Part shown: piece after piece, positions 46,244 to 56,393 of the stretch
Numbering within the stretch: position 1 is the first letter of the stretch
How the letters are laid out: the number at the start of each line of letters is the position of its first letter
NCBI GenBank assembly: GCA_026225255.1
Contig: JAMFSJ010000017.1
Span: forward strand, 60,809 to 124,808
Direction of reading: 5' to 3'
From: Methylacidimicrobium fagopyrum
GTDB taxonomy: Bacteria; Verrucomicrobiota; Verrucomicrobiia; Limisphaerales; UBA11358
Length of the DNA stretch: 64,000 bases
Program-made: the position numbers and the translations under genes
The notes under the pieces: generated by a model
Databases searched by the model: none
Told to the model about the DNA's origin: nothing
What the model saw: the letters and a program-made list of their open reading frames with translations, nothing else

Positions 46244-48352
46244 TTAAGGTTTGGCGAGCGATGCATTTTCATCCAGTTCCAATCGTAGATAATCGTAGAT
46301 GACCCCACTGGTTAAACCGCCGGCGGGAATGGTCAGTTTCAAATTGTTTTCGCCCGTGTGCATCAACGCGGCGTCAAAAACCAAATCGTGTTCCAGCCAA
46401 TAACCGCCGATGCCGTCGCGATTGATCGTGGCGTTGTAAACGAGGCCGGTGACGTTGCCGATGCTTTGATCATTCATCGTAGCGGCGAGGCTACGCGTGC
46501 CGACGCCACAGATCGCGAGCCGCAACGTGGCTTTGCCGTGCGGCGCGGCGGGCAGATTGAACGTGACCGTCCACGTCGTGCTACGCTCCTGCCCGTTGCC
46601 AGTCGTGTTATCGGGATTCTCATTGTGCGGCACTTGCTCAAAAAACCAGTCTTTGCGGAAATCGCTTTGGCCGATGACATAGTTCACGTCATTCGGAAAT
46701 AATTTCGCGTAAGTGAGATACCAGCCCCAATGAAAATAATCATCGCCTTTGAAAAATTCCGAACCGTTGCGATTGGGAATGCCGATGTCCCAAAGTTGTT
46801 TACCGTAACGCACGGGTTGCCAATCCACTGGACCGAGCGTCAGATTTTTTCCGGTAGTGACGATGATATTGGTCTGGCTGAAATCACCGAGAATGCCGTC
46901 GGCAATGGCGTGCAACGTGTAAGTTCCCGCGCGAACATTGGGAATGGAAAAATTTCCAGCGGCATCCGCGCGCACCCAAAATTCATAATTCTTGGCATCG
47001 TTCTGCCAATTAACCAAACGCGAATCGGAATTAAAACCGCCGCCGCGATTGCCCCGCGGCCGCGGGCGATTGGTTCCCGTGCTGGCAACATTATTGGTCT
47101 CGCCGGCAAAGTGCCGCAGATAATTGGTTTCATCATCGCCACCACCGCCGGGGCCGAAGCCGCCACCAAACGCATCGCGCCCGCGCGGAATGGTAGCGGG
47201 CGCATAATCCGGAGCGGTCAGGCCGACGAGCAGATTGCTGACGACTAAATTCGGCGACGACGGATCGTTGATGATGATTTTTCCGGTGACGGTGGCGCGT
47301 TCGTCTTGGTGCGGATAATCCGCGCCGGCCACCCAGGCAAACGGCCACGCGCCGGCTTCGGTTTGCATTTTGGCTAAAGCGTCGTGCCACATCGCGTCCG
47401 GGGTCGGACCGGCATTGCAGTAGATCAAAAACGGGCCGATGACTTTCGTCCACGCCTCCGTCGCGGCGATATTGCACAGACTGCCGCCGTAATGACTGCC
47501 GCGCCAATAATTCAACAAGGTCGGCGGCGCCGACGCGGTCAGACTGCTGGTGAACGTCGCGTCACGATGCGCGGACAATTCGAATTTCGTCGGCCCGCCG
47601 CTCAGATATTCCACGCTCGGATTCACGATCCAAACGCCGACGTGATCCGCGCTGCTCGACCAACCCCATGCCCGCACGTCAAATTGGTTCGCGGAATAAT
47701 CATATTTATGTTCGACCTGATCCTTGAAAATCCCGCTGTTCATGCGCCGCACTTCTTTCATGTTCAAGGGCGTGCCATGATTCCAATCGTAAGTGGAAAT
47801 CATTTTCATATTGCGGTTCGCATCCACCGTCATCCAATCGAAAACATTATCGTTCAGCTTCAGACAAAAACGCGCTTCGCCGATGGACGTGGCCGGATAA
47901 TTCGTTGGATGCGTGAAAATGGAATACGTATAAACGCCCGCATCGCCGCGTCCCAGCGCGTAACGAATTTCGATGTCCGCCACCACGCTGCCGCCGGGGC
48001 CGCTGCCCATTTGTTTACCGCCGGAAATGCCTTTGATGGAAACTTCGCCGCGCTCGCCGCCGTTGCTTGCCGGATCAATCGTGATCTGCGTTTTTTGTTC
48101 GCCCCGCGCGGCATTGTGCGACCAATACGCGGCTTGATGACTACCGACATCGAGCATTTCGTGCCCGTCATATTTGAGCGAAAGCAAATCGCCCGAACGT
48201 TTCGCCACGCGCGCCGAGACAATGCCGTTGGCGAGCGTGAAGGAATTTTCATCCGACGAAACGGTGACTGAATTTTCCGCGCCCAGTAGCTTGACGGAAA
48301 TAAAAACCATCGGGATGAACGTCGCCAGTTTTAGCAGGAAAGATTTTGGCAT
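46244..48352 (-). CDS. Secreted PL4 rhamnogalacturonan lyase
   Basis: 702 residues, signal peptide (FIPMVFISVKLLGAE). The PL4 layout is visible: N-terminal super-sandwich catalytic domain (FTLANGIVSARVAKRSGDLLSLKYDG, YSIFTHPTNYPATSIGEARFCLKL, KDQVEHKYDYSANQ, AWGWSSSADHVGVWIVNPS, HYGGSLCNIAATEAW), a middle FN3-like domain with a low-complexity GFGPGGGGDDE insert around residue 400, and a C-terminal CBM-like domain (LWDIGIPNRNGSEFFKGDD, VIYDYLRLELDE). It cleaves the rhamnose-galacturonate backbone of rhamnogalacturonan I by beta-elimination. Related to the N-terminal part of the next gene upstream. First of six tightly coupled genes running down to the CE12 gene. Confidence 0.93.
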   Translation of the reverse strand: MPKSFLLKLATFIPMVFISVKLLGAENSVTVSSDENSFTLANGIVSARVAKRSGDLLSLKYDGHEMLDVGSHQAAYWSHNAARGEQKTQITIDPASNGGERGEVSIKGISGGKQMGSGPGGSVVADIEIRYALGRGDAGVYTYSIFTHPTNYPATSIGEARFCLKLNDNVFDWMTVDANRNMKMISTYDWNHGTPLNMKEVRRMNSGIFKDQVEHKYDYSANQFDVRAWGWSSSADHVGVWIVNPSVEYLSGGPTKFELSAHRDATFTSSLTASAPPTLLNYWRGSHYGGSLCNIAATEAWTKVIGPFLIYCNAGPTPDAMWHDALAKMQTEAGAWPFAWVAGADYPHQDERATVTGKIIINDPSSPNLVVSNLLVGLTAPDYAPATIPRGRDAFGGGFGPGGGGDDETNYLRHFAGETNNVASTGTNRPRPRGNRGGGFNSDSRLVNWQNDAKNYEFWVRADAAGNFSIPNVRAGTYTLHAIADGILGDFSQTNIIVTTGKNLTLGPVDWQPVRYGKQLWDIGIPNRNGSEFFKGDDYFHWGWYLTYAKLFPNDVNYVIGQSDFRKDWFFEQVPHNENPDNTTGNGQERSTTWTVTFNLPAAPHGKATLRLAICGVGTRSLAATMNDQSIGNVTGLVYNATINRDGIGGYWLEHDLVFDAALMHTGENNLKLTIPAGGLTSGVIYDYLRLELDENASLAKP

Positions 48353-48461
48353 GATGGTGAGTATTCAATTTTGGACGGAACCCGACCGACCGAAGTAACT
48401 GAAAATTGACAATTAAATGAGTTCATTGGATTTCGACATGTCCATGTGTGCGGTCATTTTA

Positions 48462-51400
48462 TTAGGGCGATTGAATCCGATAAAATGTCGCGGGTAAAGC
48501 AGCGCTAATCCCGTTCGTGAAATTAAACTGACCGACATTATCGAATTGATTGGTCGCGACGCGCGTCCACTGCGCGACGGGCAACGTCAGATTCGGGCTC
48601 GCCAAAACGTAGTAATTCCAATTCGGCGTGCCGCCCGTGCCGCTCAAAATCACATTCGTGCCCGCGACTTGCAGTTGCGTGAGGTTCGGCGGCAGCGTGC
48701 TCACGACCCAGAGCGAGCCATCCACAATGAGCGGCGTCGTGTTCCAAGCCAGATTCGTAGCCAAAGTGGGTAAAATAACATTCGCGAAGGAACCGGAATA
48801 ATTTGCCGCGTTAAACAATTTGAAACGATTGCCCGCCGCGAACGGGGTCACCGCAGAATTTGTCACGTTCAAGGTTCCGTTCTCGCTCAACGTGCCAGAA
48901 ACATTCACGGAATCGTTCGTCAAGGGCGCGGACTGAACTTGCACGAACGTCGCGCTGCCGCTCGCGAGCGTGAGATTATTATTGATGGTCAATGCGCCCA
49001 GCGGATTACCCGGCGTGAGGACGCCACCAGCATTGACTGTGACGCCGCCAGAAATAATTCCATTGCCCGCGAGCGTGCCGCCGTTCGCCACCGTGACCGC
49101 GCCGGAACCCGTGCCGCTGCCGGCGGTATTGCTGAGGCGCAACGTGCCGCCGTTGATCGTGGTGCTGCCGCTGTAAGTATTGGCGTTGGCCAGGATTTGC
49201 GTGTTCGCACCGGTCTTAATGACATTCACCGCCGGGGTCGTCGTGTAACCGCCGTTCGCCAGCACGCCGTCAAATTCAGCGTCAGCATCCGCGCCGCCAA
49301 GGGTGAAAGTCACGGCGACATTGTAAGAATTATTGCCCTGCAAAACCGTGGCCGATCCGCCGGCGAGACCGCCGAGCGCGATGGCCGAAGCATTGTTGCG
49401 GAGGCTCGCGTAATTCGCCGCGGTGCCGAGATTTAAGATCGCATTCCCCGCGCCCGCCGTGCCGTTGAAACGCAACGTCATGCCCGCAGAACCGCCCAAG
49501 GTCAACGTGCCGCCGCCCGTCAGCGCGCCCGTAAGATCAAACACTTTGCTACCGCCGCTGACTAATAGCGTCAACGCACCTTCCACGTCCAACGTGGCAA
49601 TGCCAGTGCCGCTGTTACCGTTGCCAGTAATGACGTTGGTGCCGTTAGCCAAAACATTCGGCAAGCCGTTCGCCGTCACGATCGTCACCGCGCCGGTGTT
49701 GTTCAATGTCAAAGTTCCGCTCGCGGGAATCGCAGCGCCACTATTGAACGTCAGTTTGCCACCATTCAAAATCGTGCCGCCCGTGTAAGTATCCGTGCCA
49801 CTCAAAATCGTGTTGCCATTGATCACCACGTTGCTGCCGCTGATGCCGCCAGACAACGTCAACGCGTTCGCCGACGCGTTGGTGATGAGCAGGCTTTCGT
49901 TAACCACGATGGGCGCAGAAATTGTGTCGCCTTTGCTCGCGATCAATTCCGTCAAGGTCGCTTGCGTCGGTGAAGCATCAAACGTGAGCGTGCCGCCGTT
50001 GGGCGCGATCGTGAACGCGCCACCGCTCGCGCCGAGGCTAAGTGCGCCCACTATGATCGTTTGATTCAAGTTAATCGTCTGATTCGCCGCGATGGCGGCA
50101 TTGACCACCGCCACCGACTGCGTGCCATTGGGAAAGGCGCTGGCATTGATCCAATTGGCATTCGCATTCCAACTTTGCGCGATGGCGGTGAGGGTGTTCG
50201 TCCAATAAATTCCACCGGCACTCAACGATGGCGTCGCGCTCGCCGCCAATGAAAGCGGGCTCGTGCCGTTCGGCCCTTGCGAATAAACGACATAATAATA
50301 AGTCGTGCCATTGAGGAGATTCGAGTTGAGATAACTCGTATTCGTCGTATTACTCAATGTCGTGTAAGGGCCGCCGCTCGTGGTGGAACTTTGTAGCACA
50401 TAATTCGTCGCGCCGACGACTGTGCTCCAAGCGAGCGAAACTTGGTCGTTCCCGGCAATCGCGGTTAAACCCGGCGCAACCGGGGCGCCGAGAACGGTGG
50501 CGAGCGCATTCGTTGAAACGCCCGCCGCATTCACCGCCGCGACTTGATAGTAGTAAGTGCTGTTCGTATTCAGCGCGGCATCGGTATAAGTGGTTTCGGT
50601 GATGCTTTGCAAAAAGGTAAAAGGTCCGCCCGGGCTGGTGGCGCGGCGGATGACGTAACCAACCGCACTCGAAACCGGCGACCAATTCAGCACCACATTC
50701 GCGACGTTAAAATTTCCCGTCAGTCCGCCGGGCGCAGTGGCCGGTGGCGCGGGCAACGGCACGGCGGACACGCCCGTTGAGTTACTGCTCATCCCACCCG
50801 CGCTGGTCGCCGTGAGCGCATAGCTATAAATGCTACCGTCCGTCGGCGAGGTGTCGGTGTAAGTCGTGCCGGTGATATTATTATTGAGCACAATCGTTCC
50901 CAGAACATTCGACGCACCGCCGTAATTATTGAACAACGTCGAACGGTAGAGCGTGTAAAAATTTGCGCCGGTAGCCGCGCTCCAATTGAGCGTGACGCTT
51001 TGGTGGGCGACGGAGCTGACCGTTAATCCGATCGGTGCGACAGGCGCACTGGCAGCGAGGCTCGCGGAGGGCGTGACGGCGGAACTTTGAACTGAGTTCG
51101 TGCTGACGCCAACCGGATTGACTGACCGCACGACGTAGTAATAAGTCGCACCGTTCGCGACATTCGTATCCAGATACGTCGCGTTGTTCAAACCGCTGCC
51201 GCACACGGGACCAATGACGCCGTTGGTGATTGCGACGTAGCCGTTGCCGGAAGTAGTCGAGCGTAATATATTATAACTCGTCGCGCCGGGAACCACCGGC
51301 CAGCAAATTAGATTGGCATTATTGCCCGCGTAGGCGGCGATACTCGCGGTCGGCGACGGCACATAGCCAGTCAGCTCCAAACGAACATAATCATACATCG

Positions 51401-53414
51401 CATGATTCGCAAAGTAGCCGCCTTTGCGCATGTTAATCGTGATCGTGTTTGCTCCGGCGCGCAGCAAATTGCCCGCGAAGTTGATTCGATCGTCGCTAAA
51501 AACTCCGTGAATGCCTTCGCGGATTGAAGCGTCGCTCTGGTTTCCCGAGCCGCTATAATCCGGAAAATATCCGCCGCTGCCCGTGAGATTATTGCCATTG
51601 ACCGACACGATGATCGGCCCTTGATAGTCGGATGACAGCGCGAGGTAAAGCGAGGCGGTTCCATTATTCGTGTTCGCGAGATTGAAAGTGATCGTAGAAG
51701 TCGAGCCGTTGTAATTGCCCTGACTATCGGTGACAACCGGCTGGATGAAATTCCAATCCGTCGTCCAACGACTCTGGCCGACGATGTAATTGGGTCCGCT
51801 CGGAAAATCGAACGGATATTCCAGCCACTTACTCCAGATCGGCATAGCATTGGCCGCGCTGGGCCCGATGTCCCCGACCCACCAATCTTCACCGTGCCGA
51901 AATTTTCGACCCGAGCGATCGGGGTAACCGATCTCAAAAACGGTCGGCCCCACGCGCGTCGGCGTCCACGTCACCACGCCAAGATTATTCGTCGCGCCCG
52001 CTGCCACGTTGACGCCAAACGGCGACGCTGGAATGTCGATTGTGTTTGGCGCGCTGCCGCCGGATTGCGCCTGCGATTGAAACGTTCCCGCTGCGCCCGG
52101 ACCAAACGCGTAGAGTGTATAATTATTTCCGCTGATCACGTTCGGGATCGTGAAATTTCCGTTGGCATCCGCGTGCACCCAGAATTGATACGGCTTCATC
52201 CACTCCTGAAAATCATACGTCGCCGTGGTCGTGATCGGCTGCTGCACCAGGCCAATCCATAAGTTAGAAGCGGATGCGTTGGGATTGTAGAGATCGTTGA
52301 TAACCATCCGACCGGTGATCGTGCCGCGATTGGCCGCTGCTGCATAATTGGCATTCACAAACCAACTGTAAGGCCACGCGGTCGCTTCAGCGGCGGCTTG
52401 CGCGAGCGCATCGTTGTAAAGCGCCTGGGCGGCGGCGTTCGTAGCGGTGATGGTATTCGTGAGATTATTGCAATAAATCAAATACGGCCCGGAAGCTTTC
52501 GTCCACACTTCGCCCGCCGACCAATTGCCGTCCGAACCACCGCCGTAGTGCCCGCCGTTCAGCATGTTTAAAATCGTCGTGCCAATGTGCGACATCAATT
52601 CGCGTTTCATCGGCCCGCCATTATAATATTCCGCGCTCGCTGAGATATTCCACAGCCCAACATTTTTTCCGCCGGTTCCGACGCTGCTCCAACCCCAAAC
52701 GCGTTGATCGCCAAAGTCCGCGCTGTATTTATATTTGTCCTCGTATTGGCCGGCGTAAATCCCATTCGTCCACAGCGACACTTCCACCGGCGCACCTTGC
52801 ACGCTAATGGCCGAACCGCCGGATACTTCCATCAGTCGGTTGCGGGCGGCATCCACGCTCATCCAATTAAAAATTGAACCGGCATAAATATTATCGCGGC
52901 ACTCGCCCATGCCGAACGCGCCATCCGTGGCGCGGTGATACCAGATCGCCGTCACATAAAATCCCGTCGAGCCACGCAGCATGGAGAAGTGCACTTCCAA
53001 AACGTCATTGGCAACCGAGGTCGTGGTCATGGCGATTTCCGCATAATTGCCGCCGTTGCTCGCGGGATCGGTGACAAGCGAATACGTGAACGACAACGAT
53101 TGGCTGCTACTATTCTCCCAATACAATTGTCCGCCGTTGTTGCCGCCGGAAAGCAGATTGAGCGTCTGCGAACCGCTCCCGTTGTTGTAAGTGTAATTGA
53201 TCTGGTTGATCGCCGCGCCCGCCGTGTTACAAACGATCGAAACAATTCCATTCGCCAGCGTCACCGTGCCACTGCCGTTGTTGACCAACGTCACGTTCGC
53301 GCCCGCGCCCGTGCCGCCGCCGGGAATATTCGCCAGCGCCGAATGGGCGATAAATAAGCAGATCAAACCAACCCAGACCAAACGGCGGCGCGAAAACGAC
53401 GGCAAATAATTCAT
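48462..53414 (-). CDS. Giant secreted PL4 lyase fused to four FN3 domains, PATR repeats and an FYR tail
   Basis: 1650 residues, signal peptide (LVWVGLICLFIAHSALA). Residues about 30-683 are a complete PL4 lyase: FSMLRGSTGFYVTAIWYH, YEDKYKYSADFGDQRVWGWSSV, HYGGGSDGNWSAGEVWTKA, MYDYVRLELTG. Four fibronectin type III-like domains follow (about 685-1063; ATSYNILRSTTSGNGYV, VTLNWSAATGANFYTLYRS, GYVIRRATSPGGPF, NYVLQSSTTSGGPY). Residues about 1065-1560 are beta-helix material with autotransporter-associated strand repeats (DTYTGGTILNGGKLTF, NTYSGSTTINGGTLRL). The protein ends in an FYR module (ATFYRIQSP) and has no autotransporter barrel. Role: a surface-bound or matrix-bound rhamnogalacturonan lyase. 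The FN3 and PATR parts are likely spacers or anchors (inference). Confidence 0.92.
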   Translation of the reverse strand: MNYLPSFSRRRLVWVGLICLFIAHSALANIPGGGTGAGANVTLVNNGSGTVTLANGIVSIVCNTAGAAINQINYTYNNGSGSQTLNLLSGGNNGGQLYWENSSSQSLSFTYSLVTDPASNGGNYAEIAMTTTSVANDVLEVHFSMLRGSTGFYVTAIWYHRATDGAFGMGECRDNIYAGSIFNWMSVDAARNRLMEVSGGSAISVQGAPVEVSLWTNGIYAGQYEDKYKYSADFGDQRVWGWSSVGTGGKNVGLWNISASAEYYNGGPMKRELMSHIGTTILNMLNGGHYGGGSDGNWSAGEVWTKASGPYLIYCNNLTNTITATNAAAQALYNDALAQAAAEATAWPYSWFVNANYAAAANRGTITGRMVINDLYNPNASASNLWIGLVQQPITTTATYDFQEWMKPYQFWVHADANGNFTIPNVISGNNYTLYAFGPGAAGTFQSQAQSGGSAPNTIDIPASPFGVNVAAGATNNLGVVTWTPTRVGPTVFEIGYPDRSGRKFRHGEDWWVGDIGPSAANAMPIWSKWLEYPFDFPSGPNYIVGQSRWTTDWNFIQPVVTDSQGNYNGSTSTITFNLANTNNGTASLYLALSSDYQGPIIVSVNGNNLTGSGGYFPDYSGSGNQSDASIREGIHGVFSDDRINFAGNLLRAGANTITINMRKGGYFANHAMYDYVRLELTGYVPSPTASIAAYAGNNANLICWPVVPGATSYNILRSTTSGNGYVAITNGVIGPVCGSGLNNATYLDTNVANGATYYYVVRSVNPVGVSTNSVQSSAVTPSASLAASAPVAPIGLTVSSVAHQSVTLNWSAATGANFYTLYRSTLFNNYGGASNVLGTIVLNNNITGTTYTDTSPTDGSIYSYALTATSAGGMSSNSTGVSAVPLPAPPATAPGGLTGNFNVANVVLNWSPVSSAVGYVIRRATSPGGPFTFLQSITETTYTDAALNTNSTYYYQVAAVNAAGVSTNALATVLGAPVAPGLTAIAGNDQVSLAWSTVVGATNYVLQSSTTSGGPYTTLSNTTNTSYLNSNLLNGTTYYYVVYSQGPNGTSPLSLAASATPSLSAGGIYWTNTLTAIAQSWNANANWINASAFPNGTQSVAVVNAAIAANQTINLNQTIIVGALSLGASGGAFTIAPNGGTLTFDASPTQATLTELIASKGDTISAPIVVNESLLITNASANALTLSGGISGSNVVINGNTILSGTDTYTGGTILNGGKLTFNSGAAIPASGTLTLNNTGAVTIVTANGLPNVLANGTNVITGNGNSGTGIATLDVEGALTLLVSGGSKVFDLTGALTGGGTLTLGGSAGMTLRFNGTAGAGNAILNLGTAANYASLRNNASAIALGGLAGGSATVLQGNNSYNVAVTFTLGGADADAEFDGVLANGGYTTTPAVNVIKTGANTQILANANTYSGSTTINGGTLRLSNTAGSGTGSGAVTVANGGTLAGNGIISGGVTVNAGGVLTPGNPLGALTINNNLTLASGSATFVQVQSAPLTNDSVNVSGTLSENGTLNVTNSAVTPFAAGNRFKLFNAANYSGSFANVILPTLATNLAWNTTPLIVDGSLWVVSTLPPNLTQLQVAGTNVILSGTGGTPNWNYYVLASPNLTLPVAQWTRVATNQFDNVGQFNFTNGISAALPATFYRIQSP

Positions 53415-53564
53415 ATACGGGAAGTGCTACCAAGATAACCGAAGCTTCAAAAATCCAACATCACCAGAACTGTCGAGGGAACTTTGCTGGGTGCGAAGAA
53501 ACCTCCCAACGCCACGCTTTAAGAAAACCAAACGGGCGCCCAGACCACCGCTACAACCAAAGTT

Positions 53565-56300
53565 TTATTTCACCAGCGTCAAGGTCACCGGTCCGAGCAA
53601 GCCGGAATCTGTCAGGGGCCAATCCGCCGCGTTGAACGGTTTATAATTTTCGTCCACCACGTTCGTGTCTTTGAAAATTTTCCACTTCACGCCGCGCCGG
53701 TCCAGATCGCGGATGCGATTAGCCGAAACATTCGTGACTTCCACTTCCAGCTTGTTGCCGGTCGGTTTTAAATGATCCACAACCACGCGGAATGGCGGCG
53801 TGATGAGGACGCCGTAAGCTTTGCCATTCAACGTCACGCGCACGCTTTGGCAGACCTTGCCCAGATCGAGGAAATAATTTTCACCTTCGCCCGACGGCGC
53901 GTCGAACGTGATTTCATACTTGGCGGAACCGGCAAAATTTTGCGCATTCGTATCGCCATTGGCCGTCCATGAACCGAGCTTGGTGGTTTGGAACGGCGCG
54001 GGAATGGTTGGTCCACCTTGCACAAAACTAACGTTCCATTGGCCGGTAATTTCCTGCGGTTGACCATTGGTTTGCCAGTTATTCCAGACTTTCAATTCTC
54101 GATCATTGATGAGGGCATGATCAAACGCGCGCACAATCAGCGATCCACCCGCCAGAAGTTGCAAATGAATTTGTCCTTCAACGTTTGTCACTACCACGCC
54201 GGCATCGCCGGCCAGCGGATCCATAACGGCAAAAGATTTGGCCGGACGCGCCAGCGTGATCCAGCCATCAAAATTGGTCGCGCCGCGATTCGCTATGAAA
54301 TAATTCCAGCCACCGTCAAACGAACGGCGAATGAAAGAAAGGCCAAATTGCTGCATACTTTCTCCGTCTGCCGCTCCCAGTGGATAGGTCGCAATTATGT
54401 CGCGACAGAATATCCAGCCTTTTCCAGTTTTTGCTTTTTGTATATTTCCGGCGCGGGTTTCCTGTGGTTTAAATGATAATTTAGAAACCATCTTTTTGAA
54501 TTCCGCCCGGGGCTTTTCCAAACCATTCAAACCTGCAACATCTGTTGGTAATCGTTTTTCAAATATTACCGTCGCCCCATTCTCCGTTAACGCCAGTAAT
54601 TGCTTCAACGTTTCCAATGGCATGAACTTGCATTCCGGCACAACAATCACTTTGTAATCACCGCCGGGCATGACAATTTTCCCGTCTACGACTTTGGCGG
54701 TTTGCAATTGGCGGTCGGAAACGTAATCGAACGCATAGCCGCTATTCCACAATTCACGCGCGGTTTTGCCAATGCTTTGATCCCCAAACCAATCGGTCGC
54801 GCTGACCGTCATCGGCAGCACGCGACCGGCGGGATTGCTCCAGAAATCAGCGACCGGCCAGTAGAGCAAAATGTCGTTATCTGGCTTGCCAGATTGCAAA
54901 ACGGATTGGCAGCGCGCGACGTAATCATTCAACGTCCGCACATCGTGCCAGATGGAATTGCGCGGATTCATTTCGGTTGAAGCGTAAAAAACCCAACCCG
55001 GCCACGCGGCATCGTCCGGCGAATAACACGCGCCGTGATAAAAAACGTGATTCACGCCCGAAAGAAACATGTCGTCGGCGAGATATTTCAGGTCCGCCAG
55101 CGTCTCAGTAAAATGCTCTTTCAACCAGGTGCCGGTTTCGGCGCCGACAAGATTGCCGCCTTTGACGTGAGCGGCGGATGACGCGAATTTTGAAATCAAT
55201 ACATTGCGATCGTTATGAAACATCTCGGTCTCGGGCACATCCGCATCAGCGTAAAGATCGAGCCAGTTGCCAGGCGTGCCATGCGCTTGATAAGTCGTGA
55301 TAAAACCGTTCGTGTGCGCCCACGCAATCCACGCCGGCTCGGATTCTTCGACCATGATGTCGGAGAGCGTGCGGCGATAATCATATTTCACCCGTGCCGC
55401 GTGATCATCCATTTCATTGCCGAAAAGCGCGGGCAATTCGTTCTGCAATTGGTAGCCGCGCCGTTTTTCAAATTGCGCAAAAAAATCCGGCGACCAATCC
55501 GTGCGATATTCGTAGGAATCTTGAAACACGGCCCGCGGCTTGGCGCCGCTATAATTCGTAAACGCCGCATCAAACCACGGCAGCCAATCGCGCAGCGCTT
55601 GCGGATACGCGGGATTCAACATCCAACCTTCGCCACCGGGCGCGGGACGTTTCACCTTCTGGCCGGAAGGTTTTTGGGAGATGGCATAAACTGTCCACGT
55701 TTTCGGCATAGTCGAAGATCTATCACTGATCCAGTTTCCGGGCGGTGAAAAATTCACTTCCCCGTCAACGGCAATGGACTCCGTCAGATCAACGGGTTTT
55801 CCGCCCGGGCCGTAAGCGATCAATGCCTGAAGCGATCCGCGTTTGAATTTATCCTTGATCCGTTCGCCGACGCCTAACTCGTATTTTTTTACGACGACGC
55901 TAGCGTTCGCATCTTCGTCGCTGACGGTCGGACCGCCAAAACACCAACCGGTGCCAAGCGTCATGTCTGCGCCCATACCGAGTTGATGCGCTTGCGTGAC
56001 GGTAGCATTCAGCATCGTCATCCATTGCGGGGATAAATAACGAATGTCGCGATCATCGCCATTTTTAACGCCGTAGATGGGAATGATTTGAACCCCGCCG
56101 AGACCGGCATCGGAGAAGCGTTGCAGTTCGTGGGCGATATTCGTCTCGTCTACCGCGCTGCCATGCCACCACCACCAAGCCCACGGACGGGTCTGCGAAG
56201 TGATGCGCGGCCAAGCGAGTTCATCGGCGGCCGGCGAAGAAATTGTTCCGACTGCAAGAATTCCCACGGCGAGCAGACACATAAGACTGGGGAATTTCAT
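53565..56300 (-). CDS. Secreted GH106 alpha-L-rhamnosidase
   Basis: 911 residues, signal peptide (LLAVGILAVGTISSPAA). GH106 hallmarks: RPWAWWWWHGSAVDETNI, RFSDAGLGGVQIIPIYG, GADMTLGTGWCFGGPTV, FQDSYEYRTDWSPDF, TYQAHGTPGNWLDLYADADVPETE, GANHVFYHG-like HVFYHGACYSP, and a C-terminal beta domain with the galactose-binding-like GSWTANGDTN and YFLDLGKVCQSVRVTLNG. Members release terminal L-rhamnose from rhamnogalacturonans. It stands at the top of the minus-strand enzyme run, 150 bases before the PL4 chimera, and completes the set for rhamnogalacturonan I (PL4 + CE12 + GH106 + GH28). Confidence 0.93.
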   Translation of the reverse strand: MKFPSLMCLLAVGILAVGTISSPAADELAWPRITSQTRPWAWWWWHGSAVDETNIAHELQRFSDAGLGGVQIIPIYGVKNGDDRDIRYLSPQWMTMLNATVTQAHQLGMGADMTLGTGWCFGGPTVSDEDANASVVVKKYELGVGERIKDKFKRGSLQALIAYGPGGKPVDLTESIAVDGEVNFSPPGNWISDRSSTMPKTWTVYAISQKPSGQKVKRPAPGGEGWMLNPAYPQALRDWLPWFDAAFTNYSGAKPRAVFQDSYEYRTDWSPDFFAQFEKRRGYQLQNELPALFGNEMDDHAARVKYDYRRTLSDIMVEESEPAWIAWAHTNGFITTYQAHGTPGNWLDLYADADVPETEMFHNDRNVLISKFASSAAHVKGGNLVGAETGTWLKEHFTETLADLKYLADDMFLSGVNHVFYHGACYSPDDAAWPGWVFYASTEMNPRNSIWHDVRTLNDYVARCQSVLQSGKPDNDILLYWPVADFWSNPAGRVLPMTVSATDWFGDQSIGKTARELWNSGYAFDYVSDRQLQTAKVVDGKIVMPGGDYKVIVVPECKFMPLETLKQLLALTENGATVIFEKRLPTDVAGLNGLEKPRAEFKKMVSKLSFKPQETRAGNIQKAKTGKGWIFCRDIIATYPLGAADGESMQQFGLSFIRRSFDGGWNYFIANRGATNFDGWITLARPAKSFAVMDPLAGDAGVVVTNVEGQIHLQLLAGGSLIVRAFDHALINDRELKVWNNWQTNGQPQEITGQWNVSFVQGGPTIPAPFQTTKLGSWTANGDTNAQNFAGSAKYEITFDAPSGEGENYFLDLGKVCQSVRVTLNGKAYGVLITPPFRVVVDHLKPTGNKLEVEVTNVSANRIRDLDRRGVKWKIFKDTNVVDENYKPFNAADWPLTDSGLLGPVTLTLVK

Positions 56301-56393
56301 GCTTCAATTAAACGCCAAACAACAACTTGCGTGCAAGAGGATATCCACGCGATTTGCAATAGTTGAAAGAAATAATGACCAGCTTCCGACTAG

